From NCBI RefSeq assembly GCF_000003605.2, contig NW_003132869.1, forward strand, positions 56,802-70,775: a stretch of DNA of 13,974 nucleotides, read 5' to 3'. Below are positions 1 through 11,500 of the stretch, one piece after another. Origin of the DNA: Saccoglossus kowalevskii. Lineage: Eukaryota > Hemichordata > Enteropneusta > Harrimaniidae. Position 1 is the stretch's first letter. Each line of letters begins with the position of its first letter. Under the pieces are notes generated by a model. It was given only the letters and a program-made list of their open reading frames with translations. It was not told the origin of the DNA and made no database searches. Position numbers and translations under genes: made by a program.

Positions 1-1772
1 ATCACAAATATCAAATTTTATGGTTAAATTAGGGGCTCAGATCACAAATATCAGATTTTATGGTTAAATTAGGGGCTCAGATCACAAATATCAGATTTTA
101 TGGTTAAATTAGGGGCTCAGATCACAAATATCAGATTTTATGGTTAAATTAGGGGCTCAGGTCACAAATATAAAATTTTATGGTTAAATTAGGGGCTCAG
201 ATCACAAATATCAGATTTTATGGTTAAATTAGGGGCTTCAGATCACAAATATAAGATTTTATGGTTAAATTAGGGGCTGAGATCACAAATATCAGATTTT
301 ATGGTTAAATTAGGGTCTCAGATCACAAATATCAGATTTTATGGTTAAATTAGGGGCTCAGATCACAAATATCAGATTTTATGGTTAAATTAGGGGTTTA
401 AATCACAAATATCAAATTTTATGGTTAAATTAGGGGCTCAGATCACAAATATCAAATTTTATGGTTAAATTAGAAGCTCAGATCACAAATATCAGATTTT
501 ATGGTTAAATTAGGGGCTCAGATCACAAATATCGAATTTTATGGTTAAATTAGGGGCTCAGATCACAAATATCAGATTTTATGGTTAAATTAGGGGCTCA
601 GATCACAAATATCAGATTTTATGGTTAAATTAGGGGTCATCACAAATATCAGATTTTATGGTTAAATTAGGGGTTCAAATCACAAATATCAGATTTTATG
701 GTTAAATTAGGGGTTCAAATCACAAATATCAGATTTTATGGTTAAATTAGGGATCAGATCACAAATATAAGATTTTATGGTTAAATTAGGGGCTCAGATC
801 ACAAATATCAGATTTTATGGTTGAATTAGGGGCTCAGATCACAAATATCAAGATTTTATGGTTAAATTAGGGGTTCAGATCACAAATATCGAATTTTATG
901 GTTAAATTAGGGGCTCAGATCACAAATATCGAATTTTATGGTTAAATTAGTGGTTCAGATCACAAATATCAAATTTTATGGTTAAATTAGGGGTTCAGAT
1001 CACAAATATCAGATTTTATGGTTAAATTAGGGGTTCAAATCACAAATATCAAATTTTATGGTTAAATTAGGGGTTCAGATCACAAATATCAGATTTTATG
1101 GTTAAATTAGGGGCTCAGATCACAAATATCAAATTTTGTGGTTAAATTAGGGGTTCAGATCACAAATATCAGATTTTATGGTTAAATTAGGGGCTCAGAT
1201 CACAAATATCAGATTTTATGGTTAAATTAGGGGTCAGATCACAAATATCAGATTTTATGGTTAAATTAGGGGCTCAGATCACAAATATCAGATTTTATGG
1301 TTAAATTAGGGGCTCAGATCACAAATATCAGATTTTATGGTTCAATTAGGGGTTCAGATCACAAATATCAAATTTTATGGTTAAATTAGGGGCTCAGTCA
1401 CAAATATCAGATTTTATGGTTAAATTAGGGGTTCAGATCACAAATATCAGATTTTATGGTTAAATTAGGGGCTCAGATCACAAATATCAGATTTTATGGT
1501 TAAATTTAGGGGCTCAGTCACAAATATCAGATTTTATGGTTAAATTAGGGGCTCAGATCACAAATATCAGATTTTATGGTTAAATTAGGGTCAGATCACA
1601 AATATCAGATTTTATGGTTAAATTAGGGGCTCAGATCACAAATATCAAATTTTATGGTTAATTAGGGGCTCAGATCACAAATATCAGATTTTATGGTTAA
1701 ATTAGGGGCTCAGATCACAAATATAAGATTTAATGGTTAAAATAGGGGCTCAGATCCCAAATATCAGATTTT
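1..1772. repeat. 40-bp tandem minisatellite, about 44 copies
   Basis: The unit is 40 bp, AT-rich, and can be cut as ATCACAAATATCAGATTTTA followed by TGGTTAAATTAGGGGCTCAG. It fills the window from base 1 to about 1772, so its left end is unseen. Copies differ mainly at a few positions (TCAGA, TCAAA, TCGAA or TAAGA; GGGGCTC or GGGGTTC), and some are 1-4 bp shorter or longer, e.g. near 637, 750, 1398 and 1590. The last two copies (from about 1700) are more diverged, as expected at an array edge. The array is non-coding and lies in the intron upstream of exon 1. Confidence 0.98.
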
Positions 1773-2353
1773 AAAGGCTGGTAGTCATCATGCCACGCAT
1801 GTACAAGATATATGGATCTCGTATAAACAAAGATGGTGACTTTTACTGTTGTGCAGATCAACGAGTACAAACTGAGCAGTTACTTTAATTAGATATTTTT
1901 AGGTGATTGGGGTATTGAAGGGGTCACCGGCGGTAATTGGTGCAAGCCGCACCCAGGTCAAACTTCATACTTGAGATTTCTATTAGAAGAGCGCATTGGA
2001 TTGTGGGAAAATCTATGTTTATCAACACAAATGTCTCACATGCGCAGCACAACGACCATCGCCCTTTAAGTAAAGATTAGAGAGTCCTAGATGCTGAATA
2101 AAATTCAATATTATATATCTGTTGGGCTATCGTCTTTTGCTTAGGTGTGTTGGTGATAGTAGACGTGTCACAAACCATCCTACAAGAAATGATAAGTCAA
2201 TTATGCTATGCAATGACTTTTTGTGATGTATATAAGCATCAGATGTAGTATTTATTGAAACTATTGTACTGATCGATTTCAGTGATTTTAATACAGTTTC
2301 AGACAACATGGCCGAACGTCAAATTTACATAATGTTTGTATTTTTGCAAAAAG
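1773..2353 (+). other. Intron sequence between the 40-bp array and exon 1
   Basis: No coding segment of PARP4 is recognisable here. The first part (about 1775-2090) is less AT-rich than the rest. A TATATAAG at 2229 and an ATGGCC at 2308 in good translation context stand near exon 1, but the frame they open closes after 16 codons and is not that of the exon. I see nothing else I can support. Confidence 0.6.
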
Positions 2354-2576
2354 GATGATGAATATGTGGTATACAACACGAATCAACAAAGGATCCGCTA
2401 TCTGGTTGAGTTCACTCTTCCCAGCGACACTGTGAAATCATTATCTAGCAGATCAGTTACTTTTGGAGTAACTGATGACTCCTCATCAGAATCCTCAAGT
2501 GATGACAGCAGTTCTGATTTCTCTTCAAGTGATGATAGTACTGAAGATCTCAGTGATGTCGTAAATGATCTTGTTT
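2354..2576 (+). CDS. PARP4: PARP4 exon 1 of window: end of ART catalytic domain plus acidic Ser linker
   Basis: It opens with DDEYVVYNTNQQRIRYLVEF, the closing strands of a PARP catalytic domain. The Glu (residue 3, codon 2360-2362) aligns with the catalytic Glu of PARP1 (NEYIVYD, E988), so the H-Y-E glutamate is kept; the His and Tyr are upstream of the window. Residues 40-68 are almost only Ser, Asp and Glu, a likely flexible linker with many CK2-type S-x-x-D/E sites. The acceptor AG is 2352-2353, with a weak pyrimidine tract. The GTATGT donor at 2577 leaves one base that joins exon 2 in phase; a GTAAAT at 2561 would not fit the exon 2 phase. The acceptor is the less certain end. Confidence 0.85.
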
Positions 2577-5500
2577 GTATGTTCACTTTTATTTTTAGTT
2601 CTAGTACTTTTATAAGCTTTCATCTTTATATTTTTTCCCCAGTAAATTTTGCAAATATTTCACAATATTTTCAGATTACTATTTGGATAGAAAGTGTGAT
2701 TAATAGTTGGGTTGCACATGTTAATAAACAAACAATTCGTCAACCGACCTAGGACTATGAGAGCGCTATATCACACAAACCCATCTAGAACTACGAGGGC
2801 GATATCACAGGGGACCGACTGAAACCCTCTAACATACTTTATTAAACACATATTATAGTTTGGATTTCATCCATCTTGTGTAGTTTCTTGTCAGGCTTTG
2901 ATGGATTTAGCAAAACTTAATAGTTATTTCTAGATTGTTTGTAGACTATTTCTCAGACATGCCTTGATCTGATTTCATTAAATCCCAGTCTCTTCATCAT
3001 CACTGCACGGTGTTAAACACAAAATGAAACAAGAACGGATTACCAATGCATTTAGTTTTGTCCCTGAGCTGAAAAATCACCTGCATAGTCTTTCCATTAT
3101 CACCATGGTTACCAGCACTTATACTTATGTCTCCATCATCATTGTTGATTGTTGTTTTTTCCATTTTAGTTGAATTGAATGATGTACATTGCATTTCTGA
3201 TCCAATGAGCAAAGTGAAACCAGGTTTGGTATCAACGAGTGACAGCCCAGTACCTTTGAAATCTGTCAATGTTAGGGCACGAATTATGGACCTTGTAGCG
3301 CAGGTAAACAGACATGCATCATCAGTGATAGTTTGTAGTCTTCTAGAAAAAATCAATGACACTTATGATAGTTACATGTAGTGTCAATCAAGTTGGTTAA
3401 AATTAGCATCTCAGTGACATATGACCATCGCACATATAAAGTTATGACGCTCAACACGAGTATCATATGAATAAAAAAGATAGGCAACTATAATCATAAC
3501 ACATTTAAATCAAGAAAAATAAATGCAATGTGAAATGTCACACTTGCTTCAACCCATTACCAACTTTCTTTCCTTTTACAGTAGTTATCACAACTATTGC
3601 CATTAACTGATAGAAACATTGTATTTCTAAAGATGAAATAAATTTATTATTGTTACATTTTGTTCTAAAGGTTATAGTATTACAGGCTTACACCAATGAA
3701 AACAGTGTAGCTATAGAGGCCAAGTATGTGTTTCCATTAGACACCATGGCTGCTGTGGTAGGGTTTGAAGCATTTATCAATGGTAAACATATCATAGGAG
3801 AAGTCAAGGAGAAAGAGACGGCACACAGAGAATACAAAGAAGCCATTAGTGAAGGACATGGGGCATATTTGATGGATGAGGAAACACCTGTAAGTGGTTT
3901 TGCTTTTTACATCAAGGATAGATCAGCAATTACCAATAGAATTATGTTTGTTGTGTAAAAAAATACTGGCCATCAGTAACATGTAATTTTGTTAACATTG
4001 GTATGATTCATGAATGTATTTGCCTGTATCTAAGCTTTCAGATTTCAGATTCAGGTTGTAATAGTAGCATGCTTAGTAAGTCTTAGAGAATGTCTGAATC
4101 ACATCTGTTGCCTCTTTAATAATGTTCACAATTTGGTGTTTACATAGAAATGTTTTGACTTGCCCTGATTTGGGAATCATGTACTTTCGATTCAGATTAT
4201 GTCAGTTTCAGAGTACATCAAGTCTACCATTTTGTTTTAGTGAAGCAAAATTCATTTATCATTGTATTTTATGTAAATTGCATCACCATTCAAGAGCAAT
4301 CTTAATGTCTATAAAACTGAAGCTGGAACACTGAAATCACTGTATGAAAAAAAAACGTACATAAAAACAGCTCATCCTAAATATTACTTTGAAAATTTAA
4401 GATTTTTGGAGCCAGGAATTATTTATTTTTAGTTGCTTGGTGCAAAACTGTGTGTGCAACATGCTGTGGCTAGACACATCAACAACCTACATAATGCCAA
4501 CACAAACAAAATTTTAATATATGTAACAACACTTTTTTTTAATCACTTTTTTTTAGAATAGCATTTGACTGTGTTCTATTAAAAAACATAATGTCAATAA
4601 GTTATTATTTTGAACTATTAACCGACATACATGTAACACCTATATACATACTTTGATTACAGGATGTATTCACAGTCAGTGTGGGTAATCTACCACCTAA
4701 GGCTAGTGTACTTATTAAAATAACCTACGTCACAGAGTTGTCAGTGGATGGCGAAAAGATCTTGTTTTTTCTTCCTGGTAGTGTTGCACCATGGACCAAA
4801 GACACTGCATTGTCTCAAGAAATACAGAAAGATGTCAAGACTGTTAAAGTTGATAAAGTTGGTCATGGGTAAATATTGCAATCTCATACTTTAATCTAAT
4901 ATATATGGTCTGAATTTATGTAAAATATTTTCTAATTTAAATTATTATTTCACCTTCTATTTGAATTTCAAGGGTATTTTGCAGCATTATCTAACAGCAT
5001 GATGAGGTGACAATGAAAAACAAATTTAATCTATCCACACATTGGTTGTGACAAATCATTTGTATGCCATGGGTCTTTAATGTGACAGACCCATTCGTGT
5101 GACATTGGTCTTTGTGACAATGTCATGGGCCATTTATTTGACAAACCCATCCATATAACATGGGCCTTTAATGTGACAAACAAAACCCTCCGTGCATGGC
5201 AAACTGAACCACAAGATAATGTAACAAATCGATTTAATGTGTTCACACATGTACAAGTGTATTATTTTATGCTACAGTAGTGTGAGTGTACAAGCTTCAA
5301 TTGAGATGCCTTTTGATATCAGGAATCTGGAATCTCCTACACATGAAATCAACATCAAGGTAATGTTGTATATTAAAAATCACACCATTTTCTGCCAATA
5401 TTTAGTTTTAACATTATTTCAAAATTTTGAATTTTTCAATGTTTTGTTTATTTTATATTGTAATTTCAATTAACTACAAGTATGGATCAATTTTTTGCAA

Positions 5501-8500
5501 AATCTGGAAAATTATGCAAATGTTTTGGCATTGTTAAAGTTTACAACGTCTGAATGTTTTCTGAATGTCGATTTGAAACCATTTCTCAGAAATGCCTGTT
5601 ACAGTTAATATTATCTAAATCAGTCACTTGGCACCAAAAAATCTGAAAAAAGTGATCTAAATATTGATCTGTTTACAGCGTACTGCAACTAAAGCTGTGG
5701 TGGAATTAGTGAAGGATTCTGTACTTGGTGATAGTTTCCAGTTGCTGATTGGTTTAGCAGAGATACATGTACCAAGAATGTGGGTGGAAAAACATCCAGA
5801 TAAACAAGATAGTCAGGTAATAACCAGATTGATTTGCTGGAATGTAGTAAGAAGGAAATCATATTCTGTTACTATTATGTGAAACTATAACCAATGTATG
5901 TCTTGAAATTGCTTTGTAAGCAAAAAGAAATTTGATGGCTTGCGAATATGAAACATTGACTTGGCTAATCTAAATCTAATTCACCATGGTGATGGTTTAG
6001 GTAAGCCCTGAATCTGTTTGAAAAAGTGTGAATAATGAAAAAATTCGACTATTTATTACCACCCTGCTCAGTCTTATGTGCAAAATGGATGAACAGCGTT
6101 ATGTATTATTAGTACAAAGTCAAAAATAGGGACTTACGTTTTGGTTTCTGTGCACACTTCAATCATCATTTATAAGATATGTCTTGATCAATTTTTTAAA
6201 GACATTAAGTCATAATACTAGGTACACATATATGCACATGTATTTTTTGATTTTGTTCACCTTCGAATTGTTGGCCATTTTTCCCAGATAACCCTTAAAA
6301 TCAACAGTTGCGAATATCATCAACCATTTCTCAGACATGCCTTGACAAATTTCATTCAAACTTGGCATTGACATCACTCATGGTGGCTATGATGCTTGTC
6401 ATTTTGTATCATGATTTGATTCATTATGGCCGACTGGTGGCCATTTTTTTTTTTTTTTTTACAAGTGTTCAGCCTGCTTCTTAAGTATTTTTTTGTAGAT
6501 TTGACCAAAATCTATACAAATTCAAGACATAATGAGTTGAATGTTGACTTCCATTTTTGAACAACAACAAACAAAATCACAATATTTGAACCGTTTCCCA
6601 GGAATACCTGTGTCAATTTCATTCTAACTTGATATGAACATCACTCATGATGGGTTAGTGATTCAGATTCAGATCAGTTTGTTTTGTGATTTTATTTTGT
6701 CGAGCGGAGCTTATCATATGAGTGATTGTCCATCGACGTTGTCCGTCGTCCGTGTCAATGTTTTACTTTTTCAACTTCTTCTTGAAAACTACTAACCTGA
6801 ATGCTTTGATACTTGGTGTATATGTACCTTGGGTAGACCTCTCTTAGGTTTGTTCAATTCATGTTGATAAAAACCGCAAGTCCAATTGCTTTGATATTAC
6901 ATATATAGATACTACATGTGGACCTCTCTCAGATTTGTTCATTTTGTGATGATATCTTTAATTCTCTAATTTTGATGAATATTTTTGTCATTTTTGGTAA
7001 AAAGTAATATTTTCGACTTCTTGTTGAAAACCGCAAGTCCAATTGTTTTGATATTACATAAATAGGTACTACATGTGGACCTCTCTCAGGTTTGTTCATT
7101 TTGTAATAATATCTTTAATGCTCTAACTTTGGTGAATATTTTTGTCATTTTTGGTAAAAAGTGATATTTTCGACTTGTTAAAAACCAAAAGTTCAATTGC
7201 TTTGATATTACTATATAGATACTACATGTAGACCTTTCTTAGATTTGTTCATTTCGTGATGATATCTTCAATTCTCTAATTTGGTGAATATTTTGGTCAT
7301 TTTTGGTAGAAAGTGATATTTTCGACTTCTTGTTAAAAACTGTAAGTCCCATTGCTTTGATACTATACATATTGTTCATTTTCTAATGATATCTTCAGTT
7401 CTTTAATTGAAATGTGCATTGTTAACAGCTATCTCAACCAAGAGGCTGCTTATATTTTAATTTGATGACTTTTGACTGGTGGTGATTGCCCCTTATGTCA
7501 TAAATCATTTCTCAAGGCATGGCGGGGCCAATGTCATTCATACAAAATGTACCGGTACTTGAGGTTTTGTGTCATTATTTTATTATAAAACTGATTTTGC
7601 AATTTTGTATTATTTGAGAATAATCTTATTCTTATTCGTTGTTACTTTGACCGGAACAAAATCTGGATAAAATGCTATTTAAACAAACTGAATACTCCTC
7701 CAACATTTAATTATGAACTACCCGGTACATATAACTTTCATTGTTTGTAATTGACACATTTCTAAAAACTAAACTGGGACTGTTCTATTCTATTCCATTC
7801 TATTCTAGGCATGCATGTTGACATTCTATCCAGAGTTTGAGGCTGATAGTGTAGCTGACTGTGAAGTGATATTTCTAGTAGATTTATCTAACTCAATGAA
7901 AAGTTGTAGTTTAGAAGCCCAGAAAGTCATTATGTTGTGTGTTCTGAATTTACCGGACACTTATAGATTTAATATTGTGGTATTTGGAACAGGTAAGCAA
8001 TACTTCTTAGTGATTTCAAATTTGTTTGTGGTGGTTGGGGTGGATAGGGTGGATGGGTTGTATGTGATCTCATAAAATAATTGATCACTTAGCTGTGCTG
8101 TCAATTCAATATGAACAATGTTTATAATGAAGTTAGGTGGTCATGTACTTAACCACCAAACTAATTTCTTGGGTCTATGTGTTGTTTATGGTTTTCTGGA
8201 TGTGTATTATTTGACTTGATCACAGTGTGCCCTCCAAGATGATATGATGCGCCACTGATGTGTTATGATGCATATATTTTTGTTTATTCACTGACATGTC
8301 ATTGATGCAACAGAATATTATACATTGATATAGTGATCAAGAAAAACATCCTGCTATAGTTATGAATTTTGTAATTTAAGAAATTCATATTTTACTAACA
8401 AAATAAGTGTAAAAATGAAGGAGTTCAGGAGCCACAGCATTTCTCTTTGTGCCTCAAGTCACATAATATTTTATTTTGAAGACCGATCTTTTCGGCAGTC

Positions 8501-11500
8501 AACAAACTGACTACTATTAACTTGATTATGGGAGATTCCATTTTGATTGGGGATCCTTACAAAATCAGTTTTGTTAACCTTTTCACCACCAGACTTTCTT
8601 ACCTAATTTTTTCTGCACTTTTTTCTTATATTCTTCAATAGTTTTGAGTCAACAGACAATATTTCAGTAAATGTTCAGTTTTTACTCAAAAAATTTGGCT
8701 ATTTTTGTGATGTGATGAAAAGAGGAAACTGGAGTTGAAAAGGTTTAAAGGTGTACACCTTGACGATCACAATTTTCATAAAGAACAATATTTCTTTTCT
8801 TTTGTTTTCTCATTACAAGCATATGATGAGTTATTTCCAAGCAGTCGTCTTAAAAGCAAGTCAACATTGAGAGCTGCTAAAGATTTTGCAGCTAGATGTT
8901 TTGCCAATATGGGCAATACAGAAGCATGGAGACCATTACATTCATTCTATTGCCTCAGACCTTCTCAAGGTGTAAGGAACGTCTTCTTGATATCAGATGG
9001 ACATATTAATAACCAGGAATCCACCATTGAGGATGTTCGAAAGAACTGTCAGCACACCAGAGTTTTCACATTTGGTGTCAGGTATGATTTCATCAATGAA
9101 ACTAATTTAAAACAAATTTAGTTTAATATGTTTAGGAAAAAATGTTGCCATCTTGCTCAATGATTTTCCTGCCAATTGAATCAAAAGATAAACTGTAATA
9201 ACATTTTGTATTTTTTTTTATTTCAAAATTTTCACAAACATTTGGTACTAGGAAAAAAATAGAGTTGACAGTAACTTTTAAACTGTACATGTTGCAGTGT
9301 TAATTTGCAAACAAAGAACACTTAAGAAGGCTTTATCACTCAGGACTTATAATTTATTATTTTTGTGTTGTTTGTGTTTTCATCAATTTCAATGAAAATT
9401 ACATCCTATCATTTAAACATACATAAATATAACATTCAACAGTAATTGTACCTTGGCAATTTAAGTTGTGCAAAAAATGCCAAGAAACCAGATTTGAAAA
9501 GCAAATGTTTTGTTTACAAATACATATGTTTACATTTCTGCTTCAAACATGACATAATTATGCTGCATACTGTACATGTAGTTTGGTTTAATTTAGTTTC
9601 AGACCTTTATTCTTATAAATCATGCTTCTGTGTGAGATCTTGCAGTATATCATGCAGGGTGATGAATAACATGGCTGTACATTCTGATCTTTGACCTTTC
9701 TAGTTGCACTGCTAATCACCATATTCTGCAGTCAATGGCTAGAGTTGGTGCTGGTGCCTATGAGTATTTTGACAGTAAAACCAAATCTAAATGGGAGAGA
9801 AAGGTAAGCAAGACCAGAAGTTGAAGAATAAGAAATTGGTCTATTGGACTGGTTGGCGAATAAAAGTGCATGATCTAATTGATGAGATACCTTCCCCGAG
9901 ATAGATAAAATTTAAACGTATCATATGAAATAAAATTGTCATTCTTGGCTCATCATGATAGAACTTCAGCAACTTTGAACTCTACCCTGTTTGGTTATTT
10001 AGTAAAATTTTTTCTACATTTGTCAACTACTTATTCGAGTTCATGTTGTCACAGCAACCCAGACCACCTACTTGATTGTACAAAGAATCATTGAAATGTA
10101 TATTATTCAGCTGAAAATTAATTACTAAGCAGGTTAGGTGATTCATGTGGATCCCGAGCCATAAAGCACAGTATCAGTGACATTTCACAAAATTTTGTTT
10201 TTTAATAAATGCTCGAAAATCCTAATATTGCAGAAATTGTGGAAATTAAATGGTTTACAGTCAGTAAATTTAGTAGAGCATTACTCCAAATGTAAAAACA
10301 ATACTTATCTTATAGTATTTGGCTTTCAGGTCAAGTCACAGATTTCCAAAGCTGCACAGCCAGTTCTGACCTCAGTCAATGTGGAATGGCAGCAGTTTGA
10401 TTCAAATTCACCAATACCAGTACAGGCACCCAGTCATATTGTGTCATTATTCAGTGGTTCCAGACAAGTAGTATATGGGTTTGTACCGCACTGCACACAG
10501 GTAAATGTTCTGTTATCTGTTTTGACAGCAAACTTTCTGTACTTTTTTCTTGTATTCTTCAATATTTCTAGAAATGAACCTTAATTTTGGAGCCAACAGA
10601 CAAAATTTTATTCAATTTTTAGTTTTTACTAAAAAAAAGTTTTGTCACAAACTGCTGAAGGAAAGTGCAGACTATAAACATACATATTCATTCAATTTAT
10701 TTGTTTGTTTGTTGCCAGGCAACACTGAAAGCTGAAATAGATGACCACTTTGTGTCAACAATGGTCTCTACTGCAGATCTCAATATCACTGAGGGCAAGG
10801 TATGAAATGTCTTTAGTTTTTGCAATCACTCTTATCACAATTTTTAGCAGTCTGAATAAGATTAATAGCCTCTTCCCTGTTTAATTAATGATATATGAGC
10901 ATTGTAATCACTAGACCCATGAATAATTAATGATATATGAGCATTGTAATCACTAGACCCATGAATAATTAATGATATATGAGCATTGTAATCACTAGAC
11001 CCATGAATAATTAATGATATATGAGCATTGTAATCACTAGACCCATGAATAATTAATGATATATGAGCATTGTAATCACTAGACCCATGAATAATTAATG
11101 ATATATGAGCATTGTAATCACTAGACCCATGAATAATTAATGATATATGAGCATTGTAATCACTAGACCCATGAATAATTAATGATATATGAGCATTGTA
11201 ATCACTAGACCCCTGAATAATTAATGATATATGAGCATTGTAATCACTAGACCCATGAATAATTAATGATATATGAGCATTGTAATCACTAGACCCATGA
11301 ATAATTAATGATATATGAGCATTGTAATCACTAGACCCATGAATAATTATTGGCAGACAGCTACTTCATTATTAGTTCAATTTTTTGAAATTTAAAATTT
11401 ACTGAGGAAAATTACTCTCTCAGTAGATTTTGTGACCAATAATGAATGAACTATTGCAATGTTTCACAAAAGTTCAAACATATACATGTTACATTTCGAG

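Larger units (their letters stand above)
5817..7808 (+). other. Intron 6, long and repeat-filled
   Basis: 1992 nt, the longest complete intron. The first 400 nt show nothing notable. From about 6230 to 7560 it is made of diverged repeats (described separately), including a run of 17 T at 6444-6460. The final 25 nt before the AG are five TTCTA-type pentamers forming the pyrimidine tract. Confidence 0.85.

Noticed and set aside
1-1772. CRISPR-like array
   Set aside because: The repeats are contiguous with no unique spacers, and the context is an animal intron; it is a minisatellite.
1-1772. Telomeric or subtelomeric repeat
   Set aside because: TTAGGG occurs once per 40-bp unit, not in tandem, and the array lies inside a gene.
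2127-2309. Minus-strand 60-codon open frame
   Set aside because: No recognisable domain, low complexity of a random AT-rich frame, and it lies within an intron.
2229-2353. Possible promoter: TATATAAG at 2229 with ATGGCC at 2308
   Set aside because: The ATG frame closes after 16 codons and is out of frame with exon 1; the exon starts in the middle of a catalytic domain, so a start here is not expected.
2398-2586. Minus-strand open frame over exon 1
   Set aside because: It is the antisense of the acidic serine tract and exon 1; the sense strand has clear PARP homology.
3000-3362. Minus-strand 120-codon open frame
   Set aside because: Half of it is antisense to exon 2, whose sense frame matches the VIT domain; the translation has no recognisable motif.
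4122-4334. Plus-strand open frame in intron 3
   Set aside because: Random-looking composition, no PARP4 counterpart, and exons 3 and 4 join in phase without it.
5031-5246. Minus-strand open frame in intron 4
   Set aside because: Its repeated peptide pattern comes from the degenerate GTGACA/CATGGG repeats.
6444-6460. 17-T run as a retroposon tail in reverse orientation
   Set aside because: No matching element body or target-site duplication could be seen around it.
9446-9694. Plus-strand open frame in intron 8
   Set aside because: Cys/Phe-rich translation typical of AT-rich intron; exons 8 and 9 join in phase without it.
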